DNA of 45,844 bases from an uncultured Acetatifactor sp. (GTDB lineage Bacteria > Bacillota > Clostridia > Lachnospirales > Lachnospiraceae). Positions within the stretch are counted from its first letter, which is position 1, and each line of letters opens with the position of its first letter. Position numbers and translations under genes: made by a program. The notes beneath the pieces are model-generated. The model saw only the letters and a list, made by a program, of their open reading frames with translations, did no database searches and was not told the DNA's origin. Shown piece after piece: positions 1-5,640 of this stretch. Where the stretch lies: the NCBI GenBank assembly GCA_910584375.1, contig CAJUAH010000033.1:1-45844 (forward strand), written 5' to 3'.

Positions 1-88
1 TGTAACAAAGAGAATCCCGTATTTATGCGGGTTCTGGCGTTTCGCAAACGCCTAGTTGACTCTTTCCAGCAGGAAGGAGGTGACTAGT

Positions 89-175
89 TTGGACCTCTTA
101 TATAGTTTTTTTATCTCTATCATAGCAAATGTGGTTTCACACTACATATGCAAGTGGCTGGATGGAGATGAGTAA
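89..175 (+). CDS. 28-aa membrane peptide, type I toxin candidate (copy 1)
   Basis: A 28-codon frame starts at TTG 89 behind GGAGG (76-80). The peptide is one hydrophobic helix followed by a charged tail ending HYICKWLDGDE. Two more copies of the same pattern lie at 736 and 33977. The leader has a perfect 7-bp hairpin (36-42/46-52) and a stem CTTTCC/GGAAGG (62-67/72-77) that overlaps the Shine-Dalgarno sequence, so translation is probably restrained in the full transcript. The start region is repeated downstream of the terminator (GTTTGGACCTCTTAT at 87-101 and 244-258; TTATCTCTA at 111-119 and 268-276), and a convergent promoter reads back into it. This is the layout of Fst/par-type type I toxin-antitoxin systems. 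The toxin promoter should lie just left of the window. Toxicity is inferred from the architecture only. Confidence 0.72.
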   Translation: MDLLYSFFISIIANVVSHYICKWLDGDE

Positions 176-199
176 GCAACAGTCAGCACAGTTATACAG

Positions 200-232
200 G
201 AAAACCCCGGGAATGCGACTCCCGGGGTTTTC
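200..232. terminator. bidirectional terminator of toxin/antisense module 1
   Basis: A perfect 13-bp stem (200-212/220-232) with a 7-nt loop has A and T tracts on its two flanks, so it can stop transcription from both sides. It sits between the toxin frame and the convergent antisense promoter. Confidence 0.85.
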
Positions 233-277
233 TTGCTGTTGACGTTTGGACCTCTTATCACAACGTCTTATCTCTAC
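200..277 (-). ncRNA. antisense RNA, antitoxin candidate of module 1
   Basis: On the minus strand a strong sigma-A promoter is visible: -35 TTGACG (307-312), a 17-bp spacer ending in TGC, and -10 TATAGT (284-289). The transcript would start near 277 and stop at the terminator, giving about 78 nt. It would contain the complements of the two direct repeats that also cover the toxin start region, so it could pair with the toxin mRNA in trans. Ends are estimated from the promoter and hairpin. Confidence 0.68.
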
Positions 278-318
278 ATGCTAACTATAGCATTCTTCTT
301 GAACTTCGTCAAGCACAT

Positions 319-371
319 TTGTGCTACAAGTTCATGCTGCAGCACACTCTCCCAGGTGGTTTGCAGCACAA
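319..371. promoter_or_regulatory. paired TTGT-N3-ACAA sites, remnant element
   Basis: TTGTGCTACAA (319-329) and the near-match TTGCAGCACAA (361-371) are 42 bp apart. The first begins 6 bp beyond the -35 box of the antisense promoter and overlaps the palindrome AGCACATTTGTGCT (312-325). The same pair recurs at 957/999 in the intact prophage. Confidence 0.6.
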
Positions 372-392
372 CTAACTATCGGTGCCGGTAGA
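372..392 (-). pseudogene. last six codons of a second phage repressor gene
   Basis: Read on the minus strand this gives S-T-G-T-D-S-stop, the same C-terminus as the prophage repressor at 1010-1357 but with synonymous base differences. The frame is cut off exactly where the 154-bp attachment repeat begins. With the module at 1-330 it shows that the left flank is the remnant of a related but different element. Confidence 0.6.
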
Positions 393-546
393 TCTTAGAC
401 ACCTTTTTCACGAATCAGGGCATCTAACCGGGCAAAGCCTTTTACGGGCAAAAAAAAGCCCCACAACCCGCATATATAAGCGAATCCCAGGACTTCTAAT
501 GCACCGCCAGGGGCTCGAACCCTGGACACCCTGATTAAGAGTCAGG
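393..546. repeat. left attachment repeat (154 bp)
   Basis: This is identical over 154 bp to 10359-10512. It contains a copy of the tRNA-Lys 3' half (500-546) and the tRNA terminator region with its A8 run. The sequences diverge at 392/10358 and 547/10513. The actual crossover could be anywhere inside the identity block. Confidence 0.9.
500..546 (-). pseudogene. 3' fragment of tRNA-Lys
   Basis: This is a copy of the 3' part of the tRNA-Lys gene (anticodon loop to discriminator), identical to 10466-10512 but without the 5' half. It is the displaced fragment left by integration. Confidence 0.85.
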
Positions 547-563
547 GCATGTAAGGCATGTTT

Positions 564-627
564 TTGTAGCACAAGTCCGTTCTGATCTACTCTGATCCGG
601 CCCGCTGCGCATCTACTTGTAGCACAA
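564..627. promoter_or_regulatory. paired TTGTAGCACAA sites, 53 bp apart
   Basis: Two exact TTGTAGCACAA copies (564-574, 617-627) enclose a segment with TCTGATC-type repeats. The whole block of about 70 bp recurs, diverged, at 6612-6685. It lies between the left attachment repeat and toxin module 2; no gene is seen in 547-735. Confidence 0.65.
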
Positions 628-689
628 CTTCCCCCTCACTTCTTAGCATATCCTGTCAAGTTTTGATGTACTTCCCCGAATGAATATGA

Positions 690-695
690 TATAAT
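690..695 (+). promoter_or_regulatory. -10 of toxin module 2 promoter
   Basis: The extended -10 TGATATAAT (TATAAT at 690-695) precedes toxin copy 2. A possible -35 TTGATG (663-668) is 21 bp away, longer than ideal, so the promoter would lean on the extended -10. Confidence 0.55.
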
Positions 696-735
696 AGCTT
701 TGCTGTGTCACCTCCGGCAGAAAGGGGGTGTTTAA

Positions 736-828
736 ATGCTCGATTATCTTTTATCCTTTTTGGTCTCCATGTTGGCAAATGTAGGTGCCTACTACATACG
801 CAAATGGTTGGATGGAGACGATAAGTAG
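736..828 (+). CDS. 30-aa membrane peptide, type I toxin candidate (copy 2)
   Basis: A 30-codon frame starts at ATG 736 behind AAGGGGGTG. One hydrophobic helix is followed by YYIRKWLDGDDK, matching copies 1 and 3. The leader contains CACCTCC (709-715), which can pair over 7 bp with the Shine-Dalgarno GGGGGTG (724-730) and so hide it. Direct repeats GTTTAAATGCT (730-740/886-896) and TTATCTTTTATCCTT (744-758/897-911) link the toxin start to a convergent antisense RNA. It is inside the prophage, between the left repeat and the repressor. Function is inferred from layout: a type I toxin of Fst-like design, perhaps stabilising the prophage. Confidence 0.75.
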   Translation: MLDYLLSFLVSMLANVGAYYIRKWLDGDDK

Positions 829-849
829 CACAGCCCAGCCTTGAAAAAA

Positions 850-882
850 GAAAGCCCCAGGATCTGCACTCCTGGGGTTTTC
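850..882. terminator. bidirectional terminator of module 2
   Basis: The stem CCCCAGGA/TCCTGGGG (855-862/870-877) is extended by A/T pairs on both sides. It is positioned between toxin 2 and its antisense promoter. Confidence 0.82.
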
Positions 883-915
883 TCTGTTTAAATGCTTTAT
901 CTTTTATCCTTGCCT
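850..915 (-). ncRNA. antisense RNA, antitoxin candidate of module 2
   Basis: The minus-strand promoter has -35 TTGACG (945-950), a 17-bp spacer ending in TGC, and -10 TATATT (922-927). Transcription would start near 915 and run into the shared terminator, giving about 66 nt. It carries the complements of both direct repeats present around the toxin start. A TTGTGCTACAA site (957-967) begins 6 bp beyond the -35 box. Confidence 0.7.
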
Positions 916-956
916 GCTTACAATATAGCACTTCTTAGGACTCTCGTCAAGCACAT

Positions 957-1009
957 TTGTGCTACAAGTTCATGCTCGAGCAGCTCTCTGAAGGTAGTTT
1001 GTAGCACAA
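957..1009. promoter_or_regulatory. paired TTGT-N3-ACAA sites, 42 bp apart
   Basis: TTGTGCTACAA (957-967) and TTGTAGCACAA (999-1009) are 42 bp apart. The second directly abuts the stop codon of the repressor gene and the first lies next to the antisense promoter of module 2. Confidence 0.65.
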
Positions 1010-1357
1010 CTAGCTATCTGTGCCGGTGGATCCAGTCCCAGAAGTTGATAATCCGAGTTCCCGTGCTTCGTCCTGGGCCAGTCTTATAATACTCCTTTTC
1101 CCTCTTTCATCCGCCTGGCGGTATAGATCTACAAGCTGCTGTTCCTCTGGAGTGAGGTCTTCAGATTCTTTTCCCAGAATCAACCAATTGAGTGAAACTT
1201 TTAGCTTATTAGCTACTGCTACGACTTTATCATAACTTGGATTTTGGTTTTCCCATTTTCTTAATGTTCCGTTTCCAAAACCTAGCTCTTGTTCTAAACG
1301 CTTAAAATTTGTGCCTTTTTCATTACATGTCTTTTTCATTCTCTCGTAAAGTGACAT
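1010..1357 (-). CDS. XRE-family prophage repressor
   Basis: This 115-aa protein has an N-terminal helix-turn-helix (about residues 5-60, with KRLEQELGFGNGTLRKWEN) followed by a short charged helical region. It resembles small cI/Xre-type phage repressors. The start at 1357 is chosen because GGGAG lies 7 bp upstream; the longer frame has no such site. It is divergent from the early genes, with a promoter and TTGT-N3-ACAA sites between. It is the natural candidate to bind these sites. Its last six codons also occur in the left-flank remnant at 372-392. Confidence 0.85.
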   Translation of the reverse strand: MSLYERMKKTCNEKGTNFKRLEQELGFGNGTLRKWENQNPSYDKVVAVANKLKVSLNWLILGKESEDLTPEEQQLVDLYRQADERGKRSIIRLAQDEARELGLSTSGTGSTGTDS

Positions 1358-1398
1358 ATGTTTCTCCCAAAAAGAATCGTTAAATATCGAATTAGTTG

Positions 1399-1483
1399 TT
1401 GACAATTCGCTAATTAGCTACTATACTGAACTTGTGGGACAAGTTCCCATATAAAAGACGTCTTAAAGGTAATTGTAGCACAA
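1399..1483 (+). promoter_or_regulatory. early prophage promoter with operators
   Basis: TTGACA (1399-1404), a 17-bp spacer and TATACT (1422-1427) form a near-consensus promoter reading into the early genes. The spacer holds the palindrome GCTAATTAGC (1409-1418). The start-site region holds the 7-3-7 palindrome AACTTGTGGGACAAGTT (1429-1445), whose core is TTGT-N3-ACAA, and a further TTGTAGCACAA lies at 1473-1483. The arrangement fits repression by the divergent XRE protein. Confidence 0.75.
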
Positions 1484-1553
1484 ATTCGATCGAAAGTATA
1501 GCCCCGGATGCGGCTGCCATGTCAGAGGCCCGGGAGTGAAAGGAGAGAGAAAG

Positions 1554-2030
1554 ATGAAATTACCGAAACTAGGTGACAAGTTTTTAGTCACCAAGACTTA
1601 TTATTCGGGGGGAATGCCCTCCAGCACTTTTGTCGTCTCAGGAGTCCATATTGAGATCCGTGCGGATGAAGACAGGCTTGATTTTGTCTGGTACTGCGTG
1701 TATGTCGACAAGGTGCATGATGACCTTTTCCATTCCAAAATCCTGCATGTCTCCTTATGCCTGGAGAATGCCCTGGATTATATTGCAAACCTCACGCCCT
1801 ATGAGGAGCCAGAGGAAAATGCGGATTCAGGATCCGCCATTGAAGAGGAGGGAACCTGCGATGGACGAAAGAGACCTGAAAGCGTTACTGGAGTTCAAGA
1901 AGAAACTGGAGACTTTTATGATGCTGGTCATGACCGTGGGGAATCTTCTGGTCGCCGTCATAATCTTACTGATACTGTTAAAAGAGTTTCTGGGGTGCCT
2001 GGCCGTTTAGGGGGTGTTTCCTATGCCTAG
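1554..2030 (+). CDS. early prophage protein, unknown function
   Basis: The start at ATG 1554 is preceded by AAAGGAG. The first ~100 residues look genuinely coding (soluble, mixed alpha/beta composition, ending in an acidic stretch). From 1861 the frame overlaps a convincing 49-aa membrane protein in another frame, and the remaining C-terminal part here is low in hydrophobics and could be a read-through extension. The frame could have been shorter originally, with an indel extending it. I do not recognise a family. Confidence 0.55.
   Translation: MKLPKLGDKFLVTKTYYSGGMPSSTFVVSGVHIEIRADEDRLDFVWYCVYVDKVHDDLFHSKILHVSLCLENALDYIANLTPYEEPEENADSGSAIEEEGTCDGRKRPESVTGVQEETGDFYDAGHDRGESSGRRHNLTDTVKRVSGVPGRLGGVSYA
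1861..2010 (+). CDS. small single-pass membrane protein
   Basis: This 49-aa protein starts at ATG 1861 behind GAGGAGGG. It has a charged N-terminal helix (MDERDLKALLEFKKKLE) then a strong transmembrane segment. It lies inside the 3' part of the frame at 1554-2030 in a different frame. Its stop is 12 bp before the next start. Small single-pass proteins are typical of filamentous phage genomes. The role is unknown. Confidence 0.6.
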   Translation: MDERDLKALLEFKKKLETFMMLVMTVGNLLVAVIILLILLKEFLGCLAV

Positions 2031-2376
2031 ACTCTACGGGAAGACAGAGACGATCCATAAGACAGTGCGTTTCACCCAGGAGCAGATTGACCTGATCGAC
2101 TCCCAGGGGCAGGACAGTTTCACCGCCAATCTGGACCATCTGCTGAATGAATTTCTGCCTTCCGGGGAAAGTGAGCGCGGCAGATGTATCCGCATGGAAC
2201 GGGACTACCTGCGCCGTACCAAGGAAGAACTGGAGCGGCTGCTTAAATACCTCAGGGCCTGCAAGCCATACGTCTACGCCCTGGGGAATGCCCTGGAAGA
2301 CGCTATAGATCTGGAACATCTGCTGCAGGAAGAGGGTGCTGACCTGCCGGTCCCTCATCCGGGGAGGCGGCCATGA
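2023..2376 (+). CDS. ribbon-helix-helix-like DNA-binding protein
   Basis: This 117-aa protein starts at ATG 2023, 8 bp after a G5 run. The N-terminus (KTVRFTQEQIDLIDSQG, residues about 10-27) resembles the beta-strand/helix start of ribbon-helix-helix (Arc/MetJ-like) proteins. It is followed by a long helical, charged region likely to form a coiled coil. It sits just before the giant inverted repeat, so a role in origin handling or regulation is plausible. This is inference; no family is recognised with certainty. Confidence 0.6.
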   Translation: MPRLYGKTETIHKTVRFTQEQIDLIDSQGQDSFTANLDHLLNEFLPSGESERGRCIRMERDYLRRTKEELERLLKYLRACKPYVYALGNALEDAIDLEHLLQEEGADLPVPHPGRRP

Positions 2377-2540
2377 GCATACTATCCCTGTCGGGCAGTC
2401 ATGGCCCCATGTCCTTTGAGAGAAAGTATCTCCAAGCGCGGAACGAAACGCGCGCGGGGCTGCGCCGCCGCTCCCGGACAGGAGCTTTTCCAGGGGCACG
2501 GGCTCGGACGAGGGCGGGGCCTCCCCCGACGGGTACATAA
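2373..2540 (+). CDS. possible 55-aa basic protein
   Basis: The ATG at 2373 overlaps the previous stop (ATGA) and has GGGGAGG upstream, suggesting translational coupling. The product is Arg-rich and runs into the GC-rich inverted repeat, where chance frames are common. The coding status is therefore doubtful. Confidence 0.3.
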   Translation: MSILSLSGSHGPMSFERKYLQARNETRAGLRRRSRTGAFPGARARTRAGPPPTGT

Positions 2541-2921
2541 ACTGATCTTTGCTCTTATATACGGGCGGTTTTGGGTGGATTCCGCCGGGCGCCGCCGGGG
2601 CTGTGTAAACGGTGTATAACCCCCCATCTCTGGCTGCCGTGGGTAAGCCGGTGTGCGGGCTGTGGGTAAGCTGTGTATAACACGCCCCACCGTTATGCAC
2701 AGCTTATCCATGGGCCGTGCACCGGCTTATCCATGGCAGCCAGGGGGGTTATGCAGGGTTTGCACAGCCCTCTACGCCCTGCGCAGCAGCAGCCCGTACC
2801 AAAAACCGCCCGCCGGCGAGTGGAACCTTCGCTTTTGCGGCACTGGTGCCGCGCCCCGCCCGACCCGGGGCCGGGTTCCTGGAAAAGAGCCGGAGTGGAG
2901 ACGGCGGCGCAGCCCCGCGCG
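2451..2921. repeat. giant imperfect inverted repeat, candidate phage origin/packaging signal
   Basis: Left and right arms (2451-2681 and 2692-2921) are imperfect reverse complements with one centre near 2686. Outer arm: 20 bp perfect (2451-2470 with 2902-2921). Middle: CGGGCGGTTTTGGGT (2562-2576) against CCAAAAACCGCCCG (2799-2812). Inner: AAGCTGTGTATAAC (2668-2681) against GTTATGCACAGCTT (2692-2705), loop 10 nt. All three give the same symmetry axis. No convincing gene covers it, and the interval 2541-3057 is otherwise empty. Filamentous phages carry hairpins in a non-coding region for replication and packaging; that role is inferred here from position. TTATCC repeats in the arms are reminiscent of DnaA boxes but do not match fully. 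Confidence 0.8.
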
Positions 2922-3057
2922 GCAGCGAGTGACAACCGCGGAGGATTTCTCCGTGGGCCGCCCGGGCCGCCCTCTTTCCGGCGGACAAAGATCTATACAA
3001 GCGCCTGCCGGGTATTGCCCTGGCAGCGGACAACAACCATATAAGGAGGAAAACGAC

Positions 3058-3393
3058 ATGTTACAATTCATATTCACTTTTTCCCTGCGCTTTCTGCAGG
3101 GGGCCCTGGATCTATTGCGTACATACCAACTGCCCCTTCTGTGCGTCCTGGGCGGCGCCGGTGCGGGCATCTATTCCTACGGCTGCCGCAAGCTCTACCG
3201 GCTGCGCAGAAAGCAGCGGGAGGAAGCGCGCCTGCATCCGGACGAGCCCGTCCCGGCGCTGCCGGAAAAGGCCAGACAGTCCGCCCTGGCCTATGAGATC
3301 GCGGGGTTCATCACCCTGCTGGCCGCCTGCCTGGCTATGTTTTTCCTGGGCCATTTTGACAAGTACCTGGCCCTGCTGGGCTTTGGAGCCTAG
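3058..3393 (+). CDS. two-pass membrane protein of the prophage
   Basis: This 111-aa protein starts at ATG 3058, 7 bp after GGAGGA. It has hydrophobic segments near residues 24-42 and 83-103, separated by a strongly basic then Pro-containing linker. It is the first gene after the giant inverted repeat. Its function is unknown; its size and topology fit small filamentous-phage assembly or membrane proteins. Confidence 0.65.
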   Translation: MLQFIFTFSLRFLQGALDLLRTYQLPLLCVLGGAGAGIYSYGCRKLYRLRRKQREEARLHPDEPVPALPEKARQSALAYEIAGFITLLAACLAMFFLGHFDKYLALLGFGA

Positions 3394-3409
3394 GCCGGAT
3401 CCCCGTGAA

Positions 3410-3619
3410 GTGTCCGGGGAGTACAAGACCTTCCAGGAATGGCTCTTATGGAAGTACGATTATACCCCCCGGAAGCTCTATGACCTGTGCCTGGCAACAG
3501 GTAGCTACGGGGACTATGACAAGGTCATGGCCTGGTACCGCCGCAGGTACCAGCAGTACAACGAACTGCGTGAGCAGCTGCTGGCCGCTAACCCTTTCAC
3601 AATTCATAACAACACATAA
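3410..3619 (+). CDS. small aromatic-rich prophage protein
   Basis: This frame of about 69 aa is rich in Tyr and Trp (FQEWLLWKYDYTPRKLYDLC; MAWYRRRYQQYNELREQLL). The composition and absence of stops support coding, but no ATG or clear ribosome site is seen; GTG 3410 is the likeliest start, perhaps coupled to the gene ending at 3393. It is soluble and helical. Its function is not recognised. Confidence 0.5.
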   Translation: MSGEYKTFQEWLLWKYDYTPRKLYDLCLATGSYGDYDKVMAWYRRRYQQYNELREQLLAANPFTIHNNT

Positions 3620-3644
3620 TAACTGATCAAAGGAGGATCTAACA

Positions 3645-4118
3645 ATGGATATAATGCAGTCTCTTACAAACAAAGCCAAGATTCTGGTGCTTTTTGCCAA
3701 CTGTTACGACATGGTGGCGGACGGTAAGCAGGTAGCCGGATGTTCCGTGCATTACCTGTTCTGGGGAGAGCATGGGGAGGCGCTCTTAGAACAGAGCGAG
3801 TATGACGTGAGCAAGCCGGTAGGCATCCAGCGGGCCAAAGTGTCCATGGACAGCGCCATGCGGATTCGGGTGCCTGTTGCCCCGGCCATATATGAGGGAA
3901 CTTTTGAAACCAAGGTTGGCAGTGACGGCAAGCCGGTGCTGCGCCTGGTGGACATAGCCTATTATTCCAACGTGCGTTTCGCGGAGCATGTCGTGCCCGG
4001 CCTGGTGGTGCCCGGCATGATCGTGCATAAGGAGCCGGAGACCCAGGCGGAACGTGCCCTGGCCGCCGCATCCGAATTGGAGGCAGGGGATAAGCCGGAG
4101 AAGAAGACCGGGAAATGA
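3645..4118 (+). CDS. putative ssDNA-binding or replication accessory protein
   Basis: This 157-aa soluble protein starts at ATG 3645 with AGGAGG upstream. It is beta-rich in the first 125 residues, with an acidic/Lys tail (EAGDKPEKKTGK). It lies upstream of the coat genes, where filamentous phages often keep a pV-like single-strand binding protein, and the composition (beta core, charged tail) is compatible. I infer this role from position and shape only. Confidence 0.5.
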   Translation: MDIMQSLTNKAKILVLFANCYDMVADGKQVAGCSVHYLFWGEHGEALLEQSEYDVSKPVGIQRAKVSMDSAMRIRVPVAPAIYEGTFETKVGSDGKPVLRLVDIAYYSNVRFAEHVVPGLVVPGMIVHKEPETQAERALAAASELEAGDKPEKKTGK

Positions 4119-4131
4119 CCGGTAGCAGGTA

Positions 4132-4545
4132 ATGGCAATGGAACAGACTGAATTATTCGATACATCCGAACAGTCGGAGGATGGGCGGCAGGAGCTGCCC
4201 TCCGTCTCCGGCGGGGACAACGCCTCCGGCCCCTACACCGGGGGCGGGATGGACCCCCGGGCGCTGGAACTGCTGGAGCAGACTGCCGGCAGTTCCCAGG
4301 CGCTGCTGGATCACATACAGGACCGGGACGCGGATCAGGAACAGTACCTGCGCCTCCTGGCGGAAAACAGCGATGATACCCAGCTGTTGGAGGCCCTTAT
4401 GGAAGTGTCCGCCAGCAACCAGGAACTGCTCATATCCAACCAGCGCCTGGAACTGCAGATGGAGACCGGTATCAGCATCCTTTTGATCTTCATGGTCGTG
4501 GGGCTGCTGCATTATATATACAAGTTTTTGCGCATGTTTTTTTAA
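4132..4545 (+). CDS. C-terminally anchored prophage protein
   Basis: This protein of about 137 aa (ATG 4132, or 4138) has an acidic, Ser/Gly-rich N-terminus, a helical Gln/Glu/Leu-rich middle likely to form a coiled coil (about residues 45-110), and a C-terminal transmembrane segment with a basic/aromatic end. It directly precedes the major coat gene. It may be a minor virion or assembly protein. No family is recognised. Confidence 0.55.
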   Translation: MAMEQTELFDTSEQSEDGRQELPSVSGGDNASGPYTGGGMDPRALELLEQTAGSSQALLDHIQDRDADQEQYLRLLAENSDDTQLLEALMEVSASNQELLISNQRLELQMETGISILLIFMVVGLLHYIYKFLRMFF

Positions 4546-4601
4546 ATGTGCCGGTCCGCGGTACCGATCATATCCCGGCCGGCGCGGAAAGGAGGAAAGC
4601 T

Positions 4602-4796
4602 ATGGGTGGTATTTTACTTTCTGGCGCTACTACGACCAACGGCAGCGTTCTCGCCGGCGTGGTCACTTCCGCCATGTTAAACGGCGTGCTCAGCGAAGTC
4701 GTGGGCGTCCTGCCGGTGTGTTTCCCGGTGATGGTGTCCTTCATCGCCCTGCGCAAGGGTATCTCCTTTGTGGGATCCATCCTGCGCTCCGCTTAA
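4602..4796 (+). CDS. major coat protein (pVIII-like)
   Basis: This 64-aa protein starts at ATG 4602 behind a strong AAAGGAGG. A Gly/Ala/Thr-rich N-terminal half is followed by a hydrophobic helix and a basic C-terminus (IALRKGISFVGSILRSA). This is the layout of filamentous phage major coat proteins: outer part, membrane-spanning helix, DNA-facing basic end. There is no long signal peptide. A strong terminator follows at 4829, as after gene VIII in Ff phages. The C-terminal pattern recurs in the adsorption-type protein at 4999-5640. Confidence 0.75.
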   Translation: MGGILLSGATTTNGSVLAGVVTSAMLNGVLSEVVGVLPVCFPVMVSFIALRKGISFVGSILRSA

Positions 4797-4828
4797 CGGC
4801 TGCCCCTTTCGCCGGTTAAGCGCTATCC

Positions 4829-4859
4829 TGCCCTGGGGGAAACTTCCCCGGGGCATTTT
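4829..4859 (+). terminator. terminator after the major coat gene
   Basis: The hairpin TGCCCTGGGG...TCCCCGGGGCA (4829-4855) is followed by TTTT. It would make the coat gene the last gene of a highly expressed transcript. Confidence 0.75.
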
Positions 4860-4873
4860 AGGAGAAATGTGAA

Positions 4874-5002
4874 ATGGTCATGGAATTACTTTATAAACTA
4901 CTGCGGATCGTCCAGGCCCTGGAAACCAGAGACTTGCTCCGGATCGCCCTGGCGGTCCTGGCACTGATACTATTACTCAGAAGGAGGTACAAGAAAAAAT
5001 GA
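4874..5002 (+). CDS. 42-aa membrane protein
   Basis: This 42-aa protein starts at ATG 4874. An amphipathic N-terminal part is followed by a Leu/Ala/Ile transmembrane segment and a basic tail (RRRYKKK). Its stop overlaps the next start (ATGA at 4999-5002), so the two are probably translationally coupled. It is likely a small virion or assembly component. Confidence 0.6.
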   Translation: MVMELLYKLLRIVQALETRDLLRIALAVLALILLLRRRYKKK

Positions 5003-5640
5003 AATGCTACACACGGTATATGCTGCCTTTGGTGATCGCTGTTTGTATGTTCCTGGGCAGCTTATTTTTTAGCCTGGATGTAGAGGCAGCCCAGGATGGT
5101 ACTACTCCCTCTTTTGATGTCGATGCTGTAATGGCATCTATTGACGGGGATTTTTATACTTATAATGTCATTGTCTCTTCTAATATCGTAGGTTATCCTC
5201 TGAAATATTATTTAGTTTCGACTTCTGCCCCGTTGTCCTATCATCAGGAGAGTTCTATATATCAATACAATTCTTTATCCTTTTTTGAATCCCCAGGAAA
5301 TTATATTACTTATGTTTATGATGAAAATTCTGAACAATTTACTTTTAATTCAAAGGGAGCCCAGGATCTTTATATAGACAGTCAACGATGTGTTATTATT
5401 GGGGTCCGTCAATTCTTTTCTTCATCTTATGATATATATAAATACCGGGGATCGGAATATACTGGTGAATTGGTTTTTCAGGGACCGTCGCCCTTCCAAC
5501 AAGCAGTCCGGGGCCAGGATTGGACGACGGTGATGACGGAGATAGTGATAATGGTTCCCTTATTGATTCTATTCTTAGTATCCCTGATCGGATTGCGGAA
5601 AGGCTTAAGGTTCGTTTCGAGCTTCTTACATCGGGCATAA
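4999..5640 (+). CDS. secreted adsorption/minor coat protein (pIII-like)
   Basis: This 213-aa protein has a signal peptide (about residues 1-31, ending VEAAQ), a Ser/Tyr-rich extracellular domain, and a C-terminal membrane anchor with a basic end (LIGLRKGLRFVSSFLHRA) that resembles the major coat C-terminus. This topology is that of filamentous phage adsorption proteins. The extracellular part is clearly AT-richer than the neighbouring genes, consistent with separate origin or fast change of a receptor-binding domain. The last 120 bp overlap the next gene in another frame. The role is inferred from topology and position. Confidence 0.65.
   Translation: MKCYTRYMLPLVIAVCMFLGSLFFSLDVEAAQDGTTPSFDVDAVMASIDGDFYTYNVIVSSNIVGYPLKYYLVSTSAPLSYHQESSIYQYNSLSFFESPGNYITYVYDENSEQFTFNSKGAQDLYIDSQRCVIIGVRQFFSSSYDIYKYRGSEYTGELVFQGPSPFQQAVRGQDWTTVMTEIVIMVPLLILFLVSLIGLRKGLRFVSSFLHRA

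Noticed and set aside
2382..3044. Several long open frames on both strands across the GC-rich interval
   Set aside because: They are mirror images of each other produced by the inverted repeat, are rich in Arg, Pro and Gly, and have no ribosome sites or recognisable domains.
5469..5640. Programmed -1 frameshift joining the adsorption protein to the next gene
   Set aside because: The phase would fit, but no X-XXY-YYZ slippery heptamer is present in the open part of the overlap, and a TTG start is available.
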